Of a DNA stretch of 64,000 bases, positions 48,497 to 57,192 are shown piece by piece; the stretch's first letter is position 1; each line of letters begins with the position of its first letter. The DNA is taken from contig CAWJNZ010000004.1 in the NCBI GenBank assembly GCA_963844405.1, forward strand, positions 806,001-870,000, in the 5' to 3' direction. The stretch comes from DASSUW01 sp963844405. GTDB lineage: Bacteria; Actinomycetota; Thermoleophilia; Solirubrobacterales; Solirubrobacteraceae. Under the pieces are notes generated by a model. The model saw nothing but the letters and a program-made list of their open reading frames with translations. It was not told where the DNA came from and did not search any database. A program made the translations under genes and the position numbers.

Positions 48497-51043
48497 CTAC
48501 TCAGTCGTCACAGCGCGCAGCACGTCCACCCGCGCGGCCCGCCGGGCGGGCGGGATGGCGGCGAGCACGCCCGCGATGGCGGCGAGGATCGCGACGCCGA
48601 TCAGCGTCGCGAGCGGGAGCTCGAAGACGAAGCCCTCGTCGGCCAGCGGCCGCGACAGCAGCGCCGCGAACGCGATGCCGAGGACCGTGCCCAGCACCGC
48701 CCCGATCAGCGCCGTGATGACCGACTCCGCGCGCACCATCCGGCGCACCTGGCGGCGCGACATGCCGACCGCGCGCAGCATGCCGAGCTCGCGCGTGCGC
48801 TCGTGGACCGAGAGGGCCATCGTGTTGATGATCCCGAGCAGGGCGACGATCACCGACAGGGCGAGCAGGGCGAGCACGAGGCCGACGAGCTGGTCGACCT
48901 GCTGGTTCTGCTCCTCCTTGAAGTCGTCGATCGTCATCGGCTTGGCGGTCGGGAAGTCGGTCAGCGCGGTCTCCTCGCCGCGCTTGATCGCCTCGGGGTC
49001 CTCGCCGGCGACGAGCGCGAAGGCGATGTCGTCGACGTCCCAGGCCGACTCCAGCGACGCGTTGCTGAGGACCACGCCGCCGACCACGCCGGCCGTCGAG
49101 TCGTAGATCCCGCGGATCGTGTAGCCGACCTCGTTGCCGCGCGGGGTGATGAAGCGCAGCTCGTCGCCCACGCCGACGTCCTTGGACTCGGCGAACTCGT
49201 TGCTGACCGCCGCGCCGTCGGCGCCGAGGCCGGACAGCACGTCGTCGGACCCCTCGTCCCAGTTGAGCGTGAGCACGTCGCGCACGGTGGCGTCGTCGAC
49301 GCCGGTCAGGCTTTCGGTGCCCTGCTCGCCGACGAGCCTGCCGACCTCGAACCGGATCGCCGACACGGCGGTGACGCCCTCGACCTCCTCGACGCGGTCG
49401 GTGAGGCCGGCCGGCAGCGGCGAGAAGCCGTCGTCGTGGGTGATGATGCCGGCGGCGCGGATCTGCTCGTCGATGCCCTGGTCGATCGTGGCGCGGAGGC
49501 CCGCCGCGAAGATCGTGACCAGGACCACGAGCGCGACGCCGATCATGAGCGCCGAGGCGGTGACCGCCGTGCGCTGCGGCTGGCGGGTGGAGTTCTCGCG
49601 GCCGAGCCGGCCCGCGATGCCGAGGATGCGCTCGAGCGGCTTGCCGATCCCCGAGCTCAGCGGCCGCACCAGCGTGGGAGCCAGCAGCGCGAGGCCGAAG
49701 ATCATCAGCAGCGTGCCGAGGCCGAGCACGGTGGCGGTGGCGCTCGCCGTGCCGGGGTCGCCGAGCAGCCCGTAGAGCAGCATCGCCACGCCGAGCGCCT
49801 CGACGACCAGGGCCACGACGATGCGACGGCGGCGCAGGCGCGCCGGCGCGTGCGGCTCGGCGTCGCGCATCGCCTCGACCGGCTGCACGCGTGTGGCGCG
49901 GCGGGCGGGCACGAAGCCCGACACCACGGTGGCGATCAGGCCGACCAGCAGCGCGATGATGATCGTGCGCGGCTGGAGCTGGTTGCTCGGTGCTGCCGAG
50001 GTCGAGCCCGAAGGCGCCCAGCAGCGCTCGCAGGCCCGGCGCCACGACGAGCCCGGCGGCGATGCCGACGATCGAGGCCAGGAGGCCGATGACCACCGAC
50101 TCCGCCATCACGGAGCGCAGGATCTGGCCGCGCGAGGCGCCGAGCGTGCGCATCAGCGCGAACTCGCGCGAGCGCTGCGCCACGGTGACCGCGAAGGTGT
50201 TGAAGATCAGGAACCCGCCGACGAGCACGGCCACGGCGGCGAACACGAGCAGCGCCGTGCGGATGAAGCCGAGCGCGTCCGAGAGGTCCTGGGCGGACTT
50301 CTCGGCCTGCTCCTTGCCGGTGCGGACGGCATAGCTCGGCGCCCAGCTCGGCGGCGATCGCCGCCTTCGAGCTGCTCCGGCGAGGTGCCGCTCTCGGCGG
50401 CGACCGAGATGTCGCTGAAGCCGTCCTCGTCCAGCACCCGCTGGCCCTCCTCGAGGGTCACGAGCGTCATGCGCGAGCCGGCGAGGTTGTCGGAGTCGCC
50501 GAGGCGGGCGACGCCGGAGACCGTGTAGTCCTTCTTCGGCTGGCGGCCGGCGATCGTCACGGTGTCGCCCTCGCCCCAGCCGAACTCGTCGGCGGTCGCC
50601 TTGTCGATCGCGACCTCGTCGTCGCCCTCGGGCGGGCCGCCCTCCGTGTAGGTGAACGGGTCGAAGCGCTCCGGCCCGGTCGTCAGCAGCAGCGTCGGCG
50701 GGCCGCCGGAGACGATCGGCTCGCCCTCGCGGTCGAGCAGCGAGACATCGCCGGAGACGAACCCGGCGGCCTCCTCCACCCCGTCGACGGACTGGACGCG
50801 CTCGAGCGTCGAGGCCTCCATCGGCGGCGGCTGGGCGAACTCCTCCTCCACGGCCAGCACGGACTGCACCGAGACGTCGGTGCCCTTGCTCGCCCGCTCG
50901 AACAGGTCCTTGAAGGACGCGTCGATGGTGTCGGTGAAGACGAACGTCCCCGCCACGAACGCGACGCCGATGACGACGGCAAAGCCGGTCAGCGCGGTCC
51001 GCAGCTTCCGGGCCAGCAGGCCCTTCAGCGCGACCTTGAGCAC
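48497..51043 (-). pseudogene. MacB/FtsX-type ABC transporter permease with frame breaks
   Basis: A permease of about 848 residues with two MacB-like halves. The first begins MLKVALKGLLARKLRTALTG with a helix and an outside domain, then helices (LGFIRTALLVFAAVAVLVGG), FALMRTLGASRGQILRSVMA and SGFVPARRATRVQPVEAMRD. The second half repeats the plan and ends PPARRAARVDVLRAVTTE. The frame changes three times: near 50363, near 50340 and near 49985. Each is a single-base shift after which recognisable family sequence resumes, so assembly errors are likely. With the ATPase immediately upstream it forms an exporter or lipoprotein-type transporter. Confidence 0.78.
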
Positions 51044-51781
51044 CTACGCCACGGCCTTCATTAGGTCGAGCACGCCCTCGGTGCTCTCGCCGCCGCCGTC
51101 GTGGACGACGCGGCCGTCGCTGAGCACGACGATGCGGTCGGCGATCGAGGCCGCGTGCGCGTCGTGGGTGACCATGACGACGGTCTGGCCGAACTCGTCG
51201 GCCGCCTGGCGCAGCAGCGCCAGCACCTCGTCGGACGACGCGGAGTCGAGGTTGCCGGTCGGCTCGTCGGCGAACACCACCGCCGGGCGGTGGATCAGCG
51301 CGCGCGCCACGGCGACGCGCTGCTGCTGGCCGCCGGACAGCTCGGACGGCCGGTGCTCGAGCCGGTCGCCGAGGCCGACGGCGGCGATGAGCTTGCCGAG
51401 CCACTCGCGGTCGGGCTTCTTCCCGGCCAGCGTGAGCGGGAGCAGGATGTTCTCCTCGGCGGTCAGGACCGGCACGAGGTTGAAGGCCTGGAAGACGAAG
51501 CCGAGACGGTCGCGCCGCAGACGCGTGAGCCCCTTGTCGTCGAGGTTGGCGAGCTCCGAGCCGTCGACCAGCACGGAGCCGGCGGTCGGCCGGTCGAGCC
51601 CCGCGAGCAGGTGCATGAGCGTCGACTTGCCGGAGCCGGACGGGCCCATGATCGCGGCGAACTGGCCGCTCGGGAAGCTCAGCGTGACGCCGCGCAGGGC
51701 ATGGACGGCGGTCTCGCCCTCGCCGTACACGCGGCGGAGCTCGGTGGTGCTGACGATCGGGCGCGACGTCGAGTCGGTCAT
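51044..51781 (-). CDS. ABC transporter ATPase (MacB/LolD type)
   Basis: A 245-residue ATPase with Walker A GPSGSGKSTLMHLLAGL near residues 46-62, the signature LSGGQQQRVAVARAL near 147-161, Walker B VVFADEPTGNLDS and the H-loop VMVTHDAHAAS. The TGNLDS extension is characteristic of MacB/LolD/FtsE ATPases that work with FtsX-fold permeases. Its stop codon is directly followed by the GTG of the permease, confirming the pair. The cargo may be a peptide, antibiotic or lipid and is not known. Confidence 0.92.
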   Translation of the reverse strand: MTDSTSRPIVSTTELRRVYGEGETAVHALRGVTLSFPSGQFAAIMGPSGSGKSTLMHLLAGLDRPTAGSVLVDGSELANLDDKGLTRLRRDRLGFVFQAFNLVPVLTAEENILLPLTLAGKKPDREWLGKLIAAVGLGDRLEHRPSELSGGQQQRVAVARALIHRPAVVFADEPTGNLDSASSDEVLALLRQAADEFGQTVVMVTHDAHAASIADRIVVLSDGRVVHDGGGESTEGVLDLMKAVA

Positions 51782-51839
51782 GCGAACAGCATGGTCAACA
51801 CGCCGGGAGGCGAAGGGGTGGATGACTTGTGGACGGGGG

Positions 51840-51855
51840 GTGCGGCTGGCCGCAC
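51840..51855 (-). terminator. Hairpin after the response regulator gene
   Basis: GTGCGG (51840-51845) pairs with CCGCAC (51850-51855) around CTGG, 10 bases after the stop of the NarL-type regulator on the minus strand. It probably separates the signalling operon from the ABC exporter genes; there is no U-tract. Confidence 0.4.
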
Positions 51856-51865
51856 TTACGCGGGA

Positions 51866-52537
51866 TCAGTCGCCGGCGCGCAGGTAGGCGAGGACGGCGA
51901 GCACGCGGCGGTGGTCCTCGACCGTCGGCGTGAGGTCGAGCTTCGAGAAGATCGAGGTGACGTGCTTCTCGACCGCGCGCTCGGTGACCACCAGCGCCTC
52001 GGCGATGGCGGCGTTCGAGCGGCCCTCGGCCATCAGGCCCAGCACCTCGCGCTCGCGGGCGGTCAGCGCCTCCAGCGGGTCCTCGCGGCGGCGGCGGCCG
52101 AGCAGCAGGGCGACGACCTCCGGGTCGAGCGCCGAGCCGCCGCCGGCGACGCGGCGCACCGCGTCGGTGAACGTGTCCACGTCGGCCACCCGGTCCTTGA
52201 GCAGGTAGCCGGTCCGCTCCGTCGACTCCGAGAGCAGCTCGAGCGCGTACGCCTCCTCGACGTACTGCGACAGCACGAGCACCGCCGTGTCGGGGTGCTC
52301 GGCGCGGATGCGGTGCGCGGCGCGCAGACCCTCGTCGGTGTGCGTGGGCGGCATCCGTACGTCGACCACCGCGACGTCGGGCCGGTGGGCGCCGACCTTG
52401 CGCAGCAGGTCCTCGGCGTCGCCGGCCTGGCCGGCGACCTCGAACCCGGACTCCTCGAGCAGGCGCGAGAGGCCCTCGCGCAGCAGCACGGAGTCATCGG
52501 CGATCACGACGCGAAGTGGGGCTGTATCGGTGCTCAT
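51866..52537 (-). CDS. NarL/LuxR-type response regulator
   Basis: A 223-residue two-component regulator. The receiver domain has VVIADDSVLLREGLSRLL, the phosphorylatable aspartate in VAVVDVRMPPTH (about residue 58) and the lysine in YLLKDRV. The LuxR helix-turn-helix is at about 155-215: LTAREREVLGLMAEGRSNAA, then IAEALVVTERAVEKHVTSIF. It overlaps the histidine kinase gene by ATGA and should be its partner. The target may be the exporter genes just downstream, but this is only inferred from position. Confidence 0.94.
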   Translation of the reverse strand: MSTDTAPLRVVIADDSVLLREGLSRLLEESGFEVAGQAGDAEDLLRKVGAHRPDVAVVDVRMPPTHTDEGLRAAHRIRAEHPDTAVLVLSQYVEEAYALELLSESTERTGYLLKDRVADVDTFTDAVRRVAGGGSALDPEVVALLLGRRRREDPLEALTAREREVLGLMAEGRSNAAIAEALVVTERAVEKHVTSIFSKLDLTPTVEDHRRVLAVLAYLRAGD

Positions 52538-54288
52538 ACCGGTATCTCAGCCCGCAGCCTAGTGCCCGCCCCGGCGGGAGAGTCAAGCGACATGCTGCCG
52601 TCGAGCGCCGAGACACGGTCGACGAGGCCGCGCAGACCGGAGCCGCGGTCGGGATCGGCGCCGCCGATCCCGTCGTCGGCGACCTCCACGACCGCATGGC
52701 CGTTGCGGCGCATGACGCGCACGATCGCCTGGCTGGCGTGGGCATACTTGGCGACGTTGGTGAGCGCCTCGGCGACGACGAAGTAGGCCGCCGCCTCGAT
52801 CGGCTCGGGCAGGCGGTCGGACGGCAGCTCGGCGAGATCGACCTCGATCGGCGCCCGGCCGGCCAGCGCCTCGAGCGCCGCGCCGAGTCCGCGGTCGGAC
52901 AGCACGGCCGGGTGGATGCCGCGCGCCAGCTCGCGCAGCTCGCCGAGCGCCAGCGTCAGTTCCTGGTGGGCGCCGTCGAGCAGCTCGACGGCCTTCTCGG
53001 GGTCCTTGTGGACCTTGCCCTGGGCCAGGCGGAGGGTCAGCGAGAGCGCCACCAGGCGCTGCTGGGCGCCGTCGTGCAGGTTGCGCTCGAGCCGGCGGCG
53101 CTCGTGCGTGCCGGCCTCGACGATGCGGGCGCGCGAGGCGCTCAGCTCCTCGACGCGGGCGCGCAGCTGGGCCTGCAGGCGCTCGTTCTCCATCGCCAGG
53201 CCGGCGGCGGCGGCGACCGAGCCGAGCAGCTCGGGGTCCTCGCACAGCGTCCGGTCGTGGACGATGGCGCCGACGCGGCGGTCCTCGAGCTCGACCGCCG
53301 TCCACGCGCGGCTCGCGTCGTCGTCGGCCGGCAGCTCGACCACGCGGCCGTCGGAGTCGACCCACCGGCGCTTGTCGTCGAGCCAGAACACGAGCTGGAG
53401 CGAGCGGTCGCCGAGCGCGTCGGCCAGCCGGCAGCGCAGCGTGCCGGTGCCGGGCGCCTCGCCGAGCCGCAGCAGCAGCTCCGAGACGGCGCCGGCGCGC
53501 GCCACGCGGCTGCGGACGAGGCCGATCAGGAAGACCCAGGGGACCGAGGCGAAGACGAGCAGGCCCGCCCAGCCGAGCATGTCGGTGAGCCGCGAGATGC
53601 CCGCCGCGTCGGTGCCGAGCGACGTCGCCACGAGCACGAGCATCGCCACGCCGGACCACAGGATCGGGGCCATCCCGCGCCGCTGCGGCGGTGTGGCGGC
53701 GCGCCAGCGGCGGATGAGGATGACGAGCACGACGGCGACGATCGCCACCCCGACGACCGAGACGAGGGCGTTGAAGACGTCGCGCAGCGTGTCGTCGCGC
53801 TCGATCAGCAGCGCCGACTCGGGGCAGTTCGGGCAGCTCTCCTCCATGCGCTCTCCGAAGCCCCACAGCAGCTGCGGCAGCGGGCCGAGGACGCTGAGGA
53901 CGTAGGCGCCGGCGAGCAGCCAGGCGTGCCAGGGGCGCTCCAGCCGCCCGTCCGGATAGGCGAGCAGCATGTGGGCGAAGACGACGAAGTAGACGCTCGC
54001 GAGCAGGACGCCGACCGTGAAGACGACCGAGTCGTCCGACGTCGTCAGCGCGCCGAGCATGTACGTGAAGCCGACGGCGGTCATCAGGGCGCCGAAGCGG
54101 CTCCCCGGCCGGCGCCACCAGGCGTAGAGGCCGGTGCCGACGAACGACCACGAGATCAGCAGCCCGAGGGCGATCGCCGCGCCGGGCGACGGCATGTGGT
54201 CGGACGAGGCGATGAGCGCCGCCGCGGCGCCGCCGGCGACCAGGGCGGCGAGCGCGATCGCGAGCAGCGCCCGGTTGAGCGCCCTCAC
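52534..54288 (-). CDS. Membrane sensor histidine kinase (HisKA_3 type)
   Basis: A 584-residue kinase with about eight N-terminal membrane helices (to about 275), a linker GAF-like segment, and a HisKA_3 dimerisation domain with the phosphorylated histidine in ERNLHDGAQQRLVALSLTLR (near residue 415). The ATP-binding domain has FVVAEALTNVAKYAHAS and DDGIGGADPDRGSGLRGLVD. A pair of cysteines (SCPNCPES) sits in an outside loop near residue 153 and might sense redox state or metal; this is speculation. GTG 54288 overlaps the single-domain regulator upstream (GTGA). Confidence 0.92.
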   Translation of the reverse strand: MRALNRALLAIALAALVAGGAAAALIASSDHMPSPGAAIALGLLISWSFVGTGLYAWWRRPGSRFGALMTAVGFTYMLGALTTSDDSVVFTVGVLLASVYFVVFAHMLLAYPDGRLERPWHAWLLAGAYVLSVLGPLPQLLWGFGERMEESCPNCPESALLIERDDTLRDVFNALVSVVGVAIVAVVLVILIRRWRAATPPQRRGMAPILWSGVAMLVLVATSLGTDAAGISRLTDMLGWAGLLVFASVPWVFLIGLVRSRVARAGAVSELLLRLGEAPGTGTLRCRLADALGDRSLQLVFWLDDKRRWVDSDGRVVELPADDDASRAWTAVELEDRRVGAIVHDRTLCEDPELLGSVAAAAGLAMENERLQAQLRARVEELSASRARIVEAGTHERRRLERNLHDGAQQRLVALSLTLRLAQGKVHKDPEKAVELLDGAHQELTLALGELRELARGIHPAVLSDRGLGAALEALAGRAPIEVDLAELPSDRLPEPIEAAAYFVVAEALTNVAKYAHASQAIVRVMRRNGHAVVEVADDGIGGADPDRGSGLRGLVDRVSALDGSMSLDSPAGAGTRLRAEIPV

Positions 54289-54635
54289 AGCAGCTCCTGC
54301 AGGCGGTCGCCGGACAGCTCGGCCTTGGGGACGAAGCCGCGCGCGCCCGAGCGGGTGACGAGCGGCCCGAAGTCCGACGAGTCGCGGCTCGAGACGAGGA
54401 TCACCACGGGGCTGTCGGCGGTCCCGGTCAGCCGTGCGGCGACGTCGAAGCCGTCGATGTCGGGCAGCTGGACGTCGAGCAACACGACCTCGGGCTGCAG
54501 CCGGCCGGCCTCGGTCAGGGCCGACGCGCCGTCCACGGCCTCGCCCACGACGTCGAAGCCCTCCGCCTCGAGGAGGACTCGCGCAGTCGCGCGGAACGAC
54601 GGATGGTCGTCCACGATGAGGACCCGGTGACCCAC
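54285..54635 (-). CDS. Single-domain response regulator
   Basis: A 116-residue receiver domain with no output domain. It has VLIVDDHPSFRATARVLLEA, the phosphorylatable aspartate in VVLLDVQLPDIDGFDVA (about residue 53) and the conserved serine and lysine in LVSSRD and GFVPKAEL. Such proteins act as phosphate relays or sinks. It is the first of three coupled genes, followed by the histidine kinase and the NarL-type regulator. It starts with GTG. Confidence 0.9.
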   Translation of the reverse strand: MGHRVLIVDDHPSFRATARVLLEAEGFDVVGEAVDGASALTEAGRLQPEVVLLDVQLPDIDGFDVAARLTGTADSPVVILVSSRDSSDFGPLVTRSGARGFVPKAELSGDRLQELL

Positions 54636-54716
54636 GTTTCACAAGTCTGGTCACGTTGTGGAACCGGTGCCATACGGCTGGCCGTACCCACCCAGGTGGC
54701 CAGTCGGTGAGTCCTC

Positions 54717-55469
54717 CTACCCCGTTCCGGGGAGGGCGGCCGCCGCGATCTCACGGAAGGCGGCGCCCGGGTCGGCCGCCCCGAAGACCGCCGAGCCGGC
54801 CACGAAGGCCGTCGCCCCGGCGGCCGCGCACGGCGCCGCGGTCGTGGCGTCGATCCCGCCGTCGACCTCGATCGCGACGCCCGGCCCGAGCATCGCGCGC
54901 AGCCGCTCGAGCTTGCCGAGCGACGACTCGAGGAACGCCTGGCCACCCCAGCCGGGGTTGACGGTCATGCAGAGCAGGAGATCGAGGTCGCCGACCAGCT
55001 CGGAGGCGGCGGCCACCGAAGTGCCCGGGCACAGCGCCAGGCCGGCCGTGCAGCCGGCCTCCTTGATCGCCTGCAGCGCGTAGTGGGCGTGCGGGGTGGC
55101 CTCGACGTGGACGGTGATGTGGTCGGCTCCCGCCTCGGCGAAGGCGCCGATGTGACGCTCGGGGCGGTCGATCATCAGGTGCACGTCGACGACGGCGCCG
55201 GCGGCGTGGATCTGCTCGGCCAGCGCGTCGACCACGACCGCGCCGAAGCTGATCGGGGGCACGAAGTGCCCGTCCATGACGTCGACGTGGATCGTGCGCG
55301 CGCCCGCTTCGAGCACGGCGCCGACCTGCTCGGACAGGCGCGCGAAGTCCGCCGCCAGAATCGAAGGAGCAACGCCGCGAGGGGTTACCTCCGCGGGGCA
55401 TCCAGCCCCGCGCCTTGATGAGATTGTTCGGCCTCCGGCCTCACTTGACCGTTCGCTTCGCTCACTCAT
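54717..55469 (-). CDS. rpe: Ribulose-phosphate 3-epimerase with N-terminal extension
   Basis: A 250-residue enzyme of the pentose phosphate pathway. It has VAPSILAADFARLSEQV, the metal/substrate site VDVMDGHFVPPISFG, VHLMIDRPERHI, CMTVNPGWGGQAF and EVDGGIDATT. Known enzymes are about 220 residues. Here the ATG at 55469, which overlaps the stop of the zinc-ribbon gene by ATGA, adds a 32-residue start (MSERSERSSEAGGRTISSRR onward) unlike the family, encoded by hairpin-rich DNA. No nearer ATG or GTG is in frame. Confidence 0.92.
   Translation of the reverse strand: MSERSERSSEAGGRTISSRRGAGCPAEVTPRGVAPSILAADFARLSEQVGAVLEAGARTIHVDVMDGHFVPPISFGAVVVDALAEQIHAAGAVVDVHLMIDRPERHIGAFAEAGADHITVHVEATPHAHYALQAIKEAGCTAGLALCPGTSVAAASELVGDLDLLLCMTVNPGWGGQAFLESSLGKLERLRAMLGPGVAIEVDGGIDATTAAPCAAAGATAFVAGSAVFGAADPGAAFREIAAAALPGTG
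55372..55469 (-). repeat. Hairpin-rich segment encoding the Rpe N-terminal extension
   Basis: On the minus strand this stretch reads GAGTGAGCGAAGCGAAC near its start, then GGCCGGAGGCC, then the perfect 8-pair hairpin CGCGGGGC-TGGAT-GCCCCGCG, then GAGG-TAAC-CCCTC. It is in frame with rpe and encodes residues not seen in the family, so it looks like an inserted palindromic element that kept the frame open. Confidence 0.4.
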
Positions 55470-55693
55470 ATGGGCTGGAGCATCGACGCTTTGCAGTGGT
55501 TGCACGCGTACAGCGCGGTGTCCGACATCCGCACGATCGTCGAGTGCTCGCCGCAGTTCGGGCAGACCGAGCGCAGCTCGAAGCGGTGCAGGCAGTTCAC
55601 GCAGCGGTAGCGGCCCGGCAGGTTGGTCGGGCGCAGCCACGGCTCGTGGCAGGCCGGGCAGACGTCACCCAGATCGACGTGGTCGTCGCTCAC
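55466..55693 (-). CDS. Small double zinc-ribbon protein
   Basis: A 75-residue protein with four cysteine pairs: CPACHE and CVNC in the first half, CPNCGE and CNHC in the second, which should form two zinc ribbons. It starts MSDDHVDLGDVCPACHEPWL. I know no defined function; small proteins of this sort often bind nucleic acid or partner proteins. It is coupled to rsmB by GTGA and to rpe by ATGA, so it is part of a tight rsmB-zinc ribbon-rpe operon. Confidence 0.75.
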   Translation of the reverse strand: MSDDHVDLGDVCPACHEPWLRPTNLPGRYRCVNCLHRFELRSVCPNCGEHSTIVRMSDTALYACNHCKASMLQPI

Positions 55694-57021
55694 GAGCGCC
55701 TGAGCCGGGCGATGAAGAAGCCGTCGGTGCCGTCCCGGTGCGGGAGCGTCTGGAGGAAGCCGGGCACGCTCGGATGGTCCCAGACGGGCACGTCGGACGG
55801 CAGCTCGTCGACCGCGAAGTCGCCGCGGCGCTCGAGGAAGGCGCCGACCAGGCGCTCGTTCTCGGCGGGCGAGATCGTGCACGTGGAGTAGACGAGCACG
55901 CCGCCGGGCTCGAGCGCGTCGGCGGCCGCGTCGAGGATCCGCGCCTGCACGGCGGCCAGCTCCGCCGGCGTCCCGGGCTCCTTGCGCCAGCGGACGTCGG
56001 GGCGGGCGGCGAGCGTGCCGAGGTCCGAGCACGGCGGGTCGACGAGCACGCGGTCGAAGCGCCCTTCCGGTGGCTCCTGCGCATCGGCGTTGACAACCTC
56101 GACGCAGGTGGCGCCCATCCGCTCCGTGGTGCGGGCGAGCGCCTGCGCGCGGCCGGGATGGCGCTCGACGGCCACCACGCGGCCCTCGTCCCGCATCAGG
56201 GCGGCGAGGTGCGTGGTCTTGCCGCCGGGGGCGGCGCAGAGGTCGAGGACGTGCTCGCCGGGCTGCGGGTCGAGCGTCCGCGCCACCGCCATCGCGGCGC
56301 GCGACTGCGGCATGAACAGGCCCTGCTCCCACTGGGGGGAGGCGAAGGCGTCGAAGGGCGCCTCGAGGATCAGGCCCTCGGGCAGGCGGTCCGCGGGGCG
56401 GCTGGGCACCGGCAGGTCCAGCGTGGCGGACTTGAGCGTGTTGACGCGGACGGCCGCCTCGGCGGGCTCGTTGCCGGCCGCCATCAGGGCGCGGGCCTCG
56501 TCCGGGCCGAGCGCGTCGAACCACAGCTCGGCGATCCACTCGGGGTAGGAGTGGCGCAGCGCGGCCTCGGCCGCGGTCGTCTCCGGCAGCCCGGCGACGA
56601 GCGCGGGCGCCTCGCCGGCCGCCCGGCGCAGGACCGCGTTCACGAGCCCCGCGCCCGCGCGCGAGGCCGTCTTGGCCAGCTCGACCGACTCGCCGACCGC
56701 CGCGTGGGCCGGGACGCGGTCGAGGAAGGCGAGCTGGAGGACGCCCAGTCTCAGCGCGGCGAGCACGGCGGGCTCGAGCTTGGCGACCGGCCGGTCGGTC
56801 AGCTTTTCAACGACGTGATCGAGCGTCGCCCGGCGCTGGACGACACCGTAGGTGAGCCTCGTGGCCAGCGCCCGGTCGCGCGCATCGAGACCGTGGCGGC
56901 GAGCCTCGGCGTGCAGCGCGCGATCGGCGTAGGCGCCTTCCTCGAAAACCCGCCGGATGACCGCATATGCGCAGGCACGAGCAGGGGATATTCGGCTGGT
57001 GGGGGAGCGTCTTTGGACCAT
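55690..57021 (-). CDS. rsmB: 16S rRNA (cytosine(967)-C(5))-methyltransferase
   Basis: A 443-residue enzyme with an N-terminal NusB-like domain (ARACAYAVIRRVFEEGAYAD) and a C-terminal RNA m5C methyltransferase domain. This has LDLCAAPGGKTTHLAALM (SAM site), VLVDPPCSDLGTLAARPDVR (catalytic cysteine) and VYSTCTISPAENE (second cysteine). The start ATG 57021 (MVQRRSPTSRISPARA) fits the family; the frame is open further upstream. It is divergent from the calcium-repeat protein, and the fmt-rsmB-rpe neighbourhood is common in actinobacteria. Confidence 0.92.
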   Translation of the reverse strand: MVQRRSPTSRISPARACAYAVIRRVFEEGAYADRALHAEARRHGLDARDRALATRLTYGVVQRRATLDHVVEKLTDRPVAKLEPAVLAALRLGVLQLAFLDRVPAHAAVGESVELAKTASRAGAGLVNAVLRRAAGEAPALVAGLPETTAAEAALRHSYPEWIAELWFDALGPDEARALMAAGNEPAEAAVRVNTLKSATLDLPVPSRPADRLPEGLILEAPFDAFASPQWEQGLFMPQSRAAMAVARTLDPQPGEHVLDLCAAPGGKTTHLAALMRDEGRVVAVERHPGRAQALARTTERMGATCVEVVNADAQEPPEGRFDRVLVDPPCSDLGTLAARPDVRWRKEPGTPAELAAVQARILDAAADALEPGGVLVYSTCTISPAENERLVGAFLERRGDFAVDELPSDVPVWDHPSVPGFLQTLPHRDGTDGFFIARLRRS

Positions 57022-57192
57022 CCGTCCAGAAAGCTGCGTATCGCTAATGCGCAGTTTGCGGGAATTTCCAGGGGCTTTAGGAAACCGTCGAACGTTCGTC
57101 CATTTCGGCGCGAAAACGCTCAATCTCGATGGCATCGAGGCTAAAGCACCGCATACAACTTGCCGATAGCTGCCTCGGAAGGGGATTTGAAA
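57022..57192 (+). promoter_or_regulatory. Divergent control region with structured leader
   Basis: This 171-base gap is the lowest-GC stretch nearby and separates rsmB from the calcium-repeat surface protein. It holds CTGCG...CGCAG (57032-57052), CTCGAT-GGC-ATCGAG (57123-57137) and an AGGC...GCCT pair closing about 57138-57177. GGAAGGGG is 8 bases before the ATG at 57193 and serves as ribosome-binding site. It may contain a 5' leader RNA structure; I could not match it to a known riboswitch. Confidence 0.35.

Noticed and set aside
57022..57192. Cyclic-di-GMP (GEMM) or other known riboswitch
   Set aside because: Short AAAGC and TTGCCGA strings recall GEMM RNAs, but the order and spacing of the conserved parts do not match; left as an unexplained leader.
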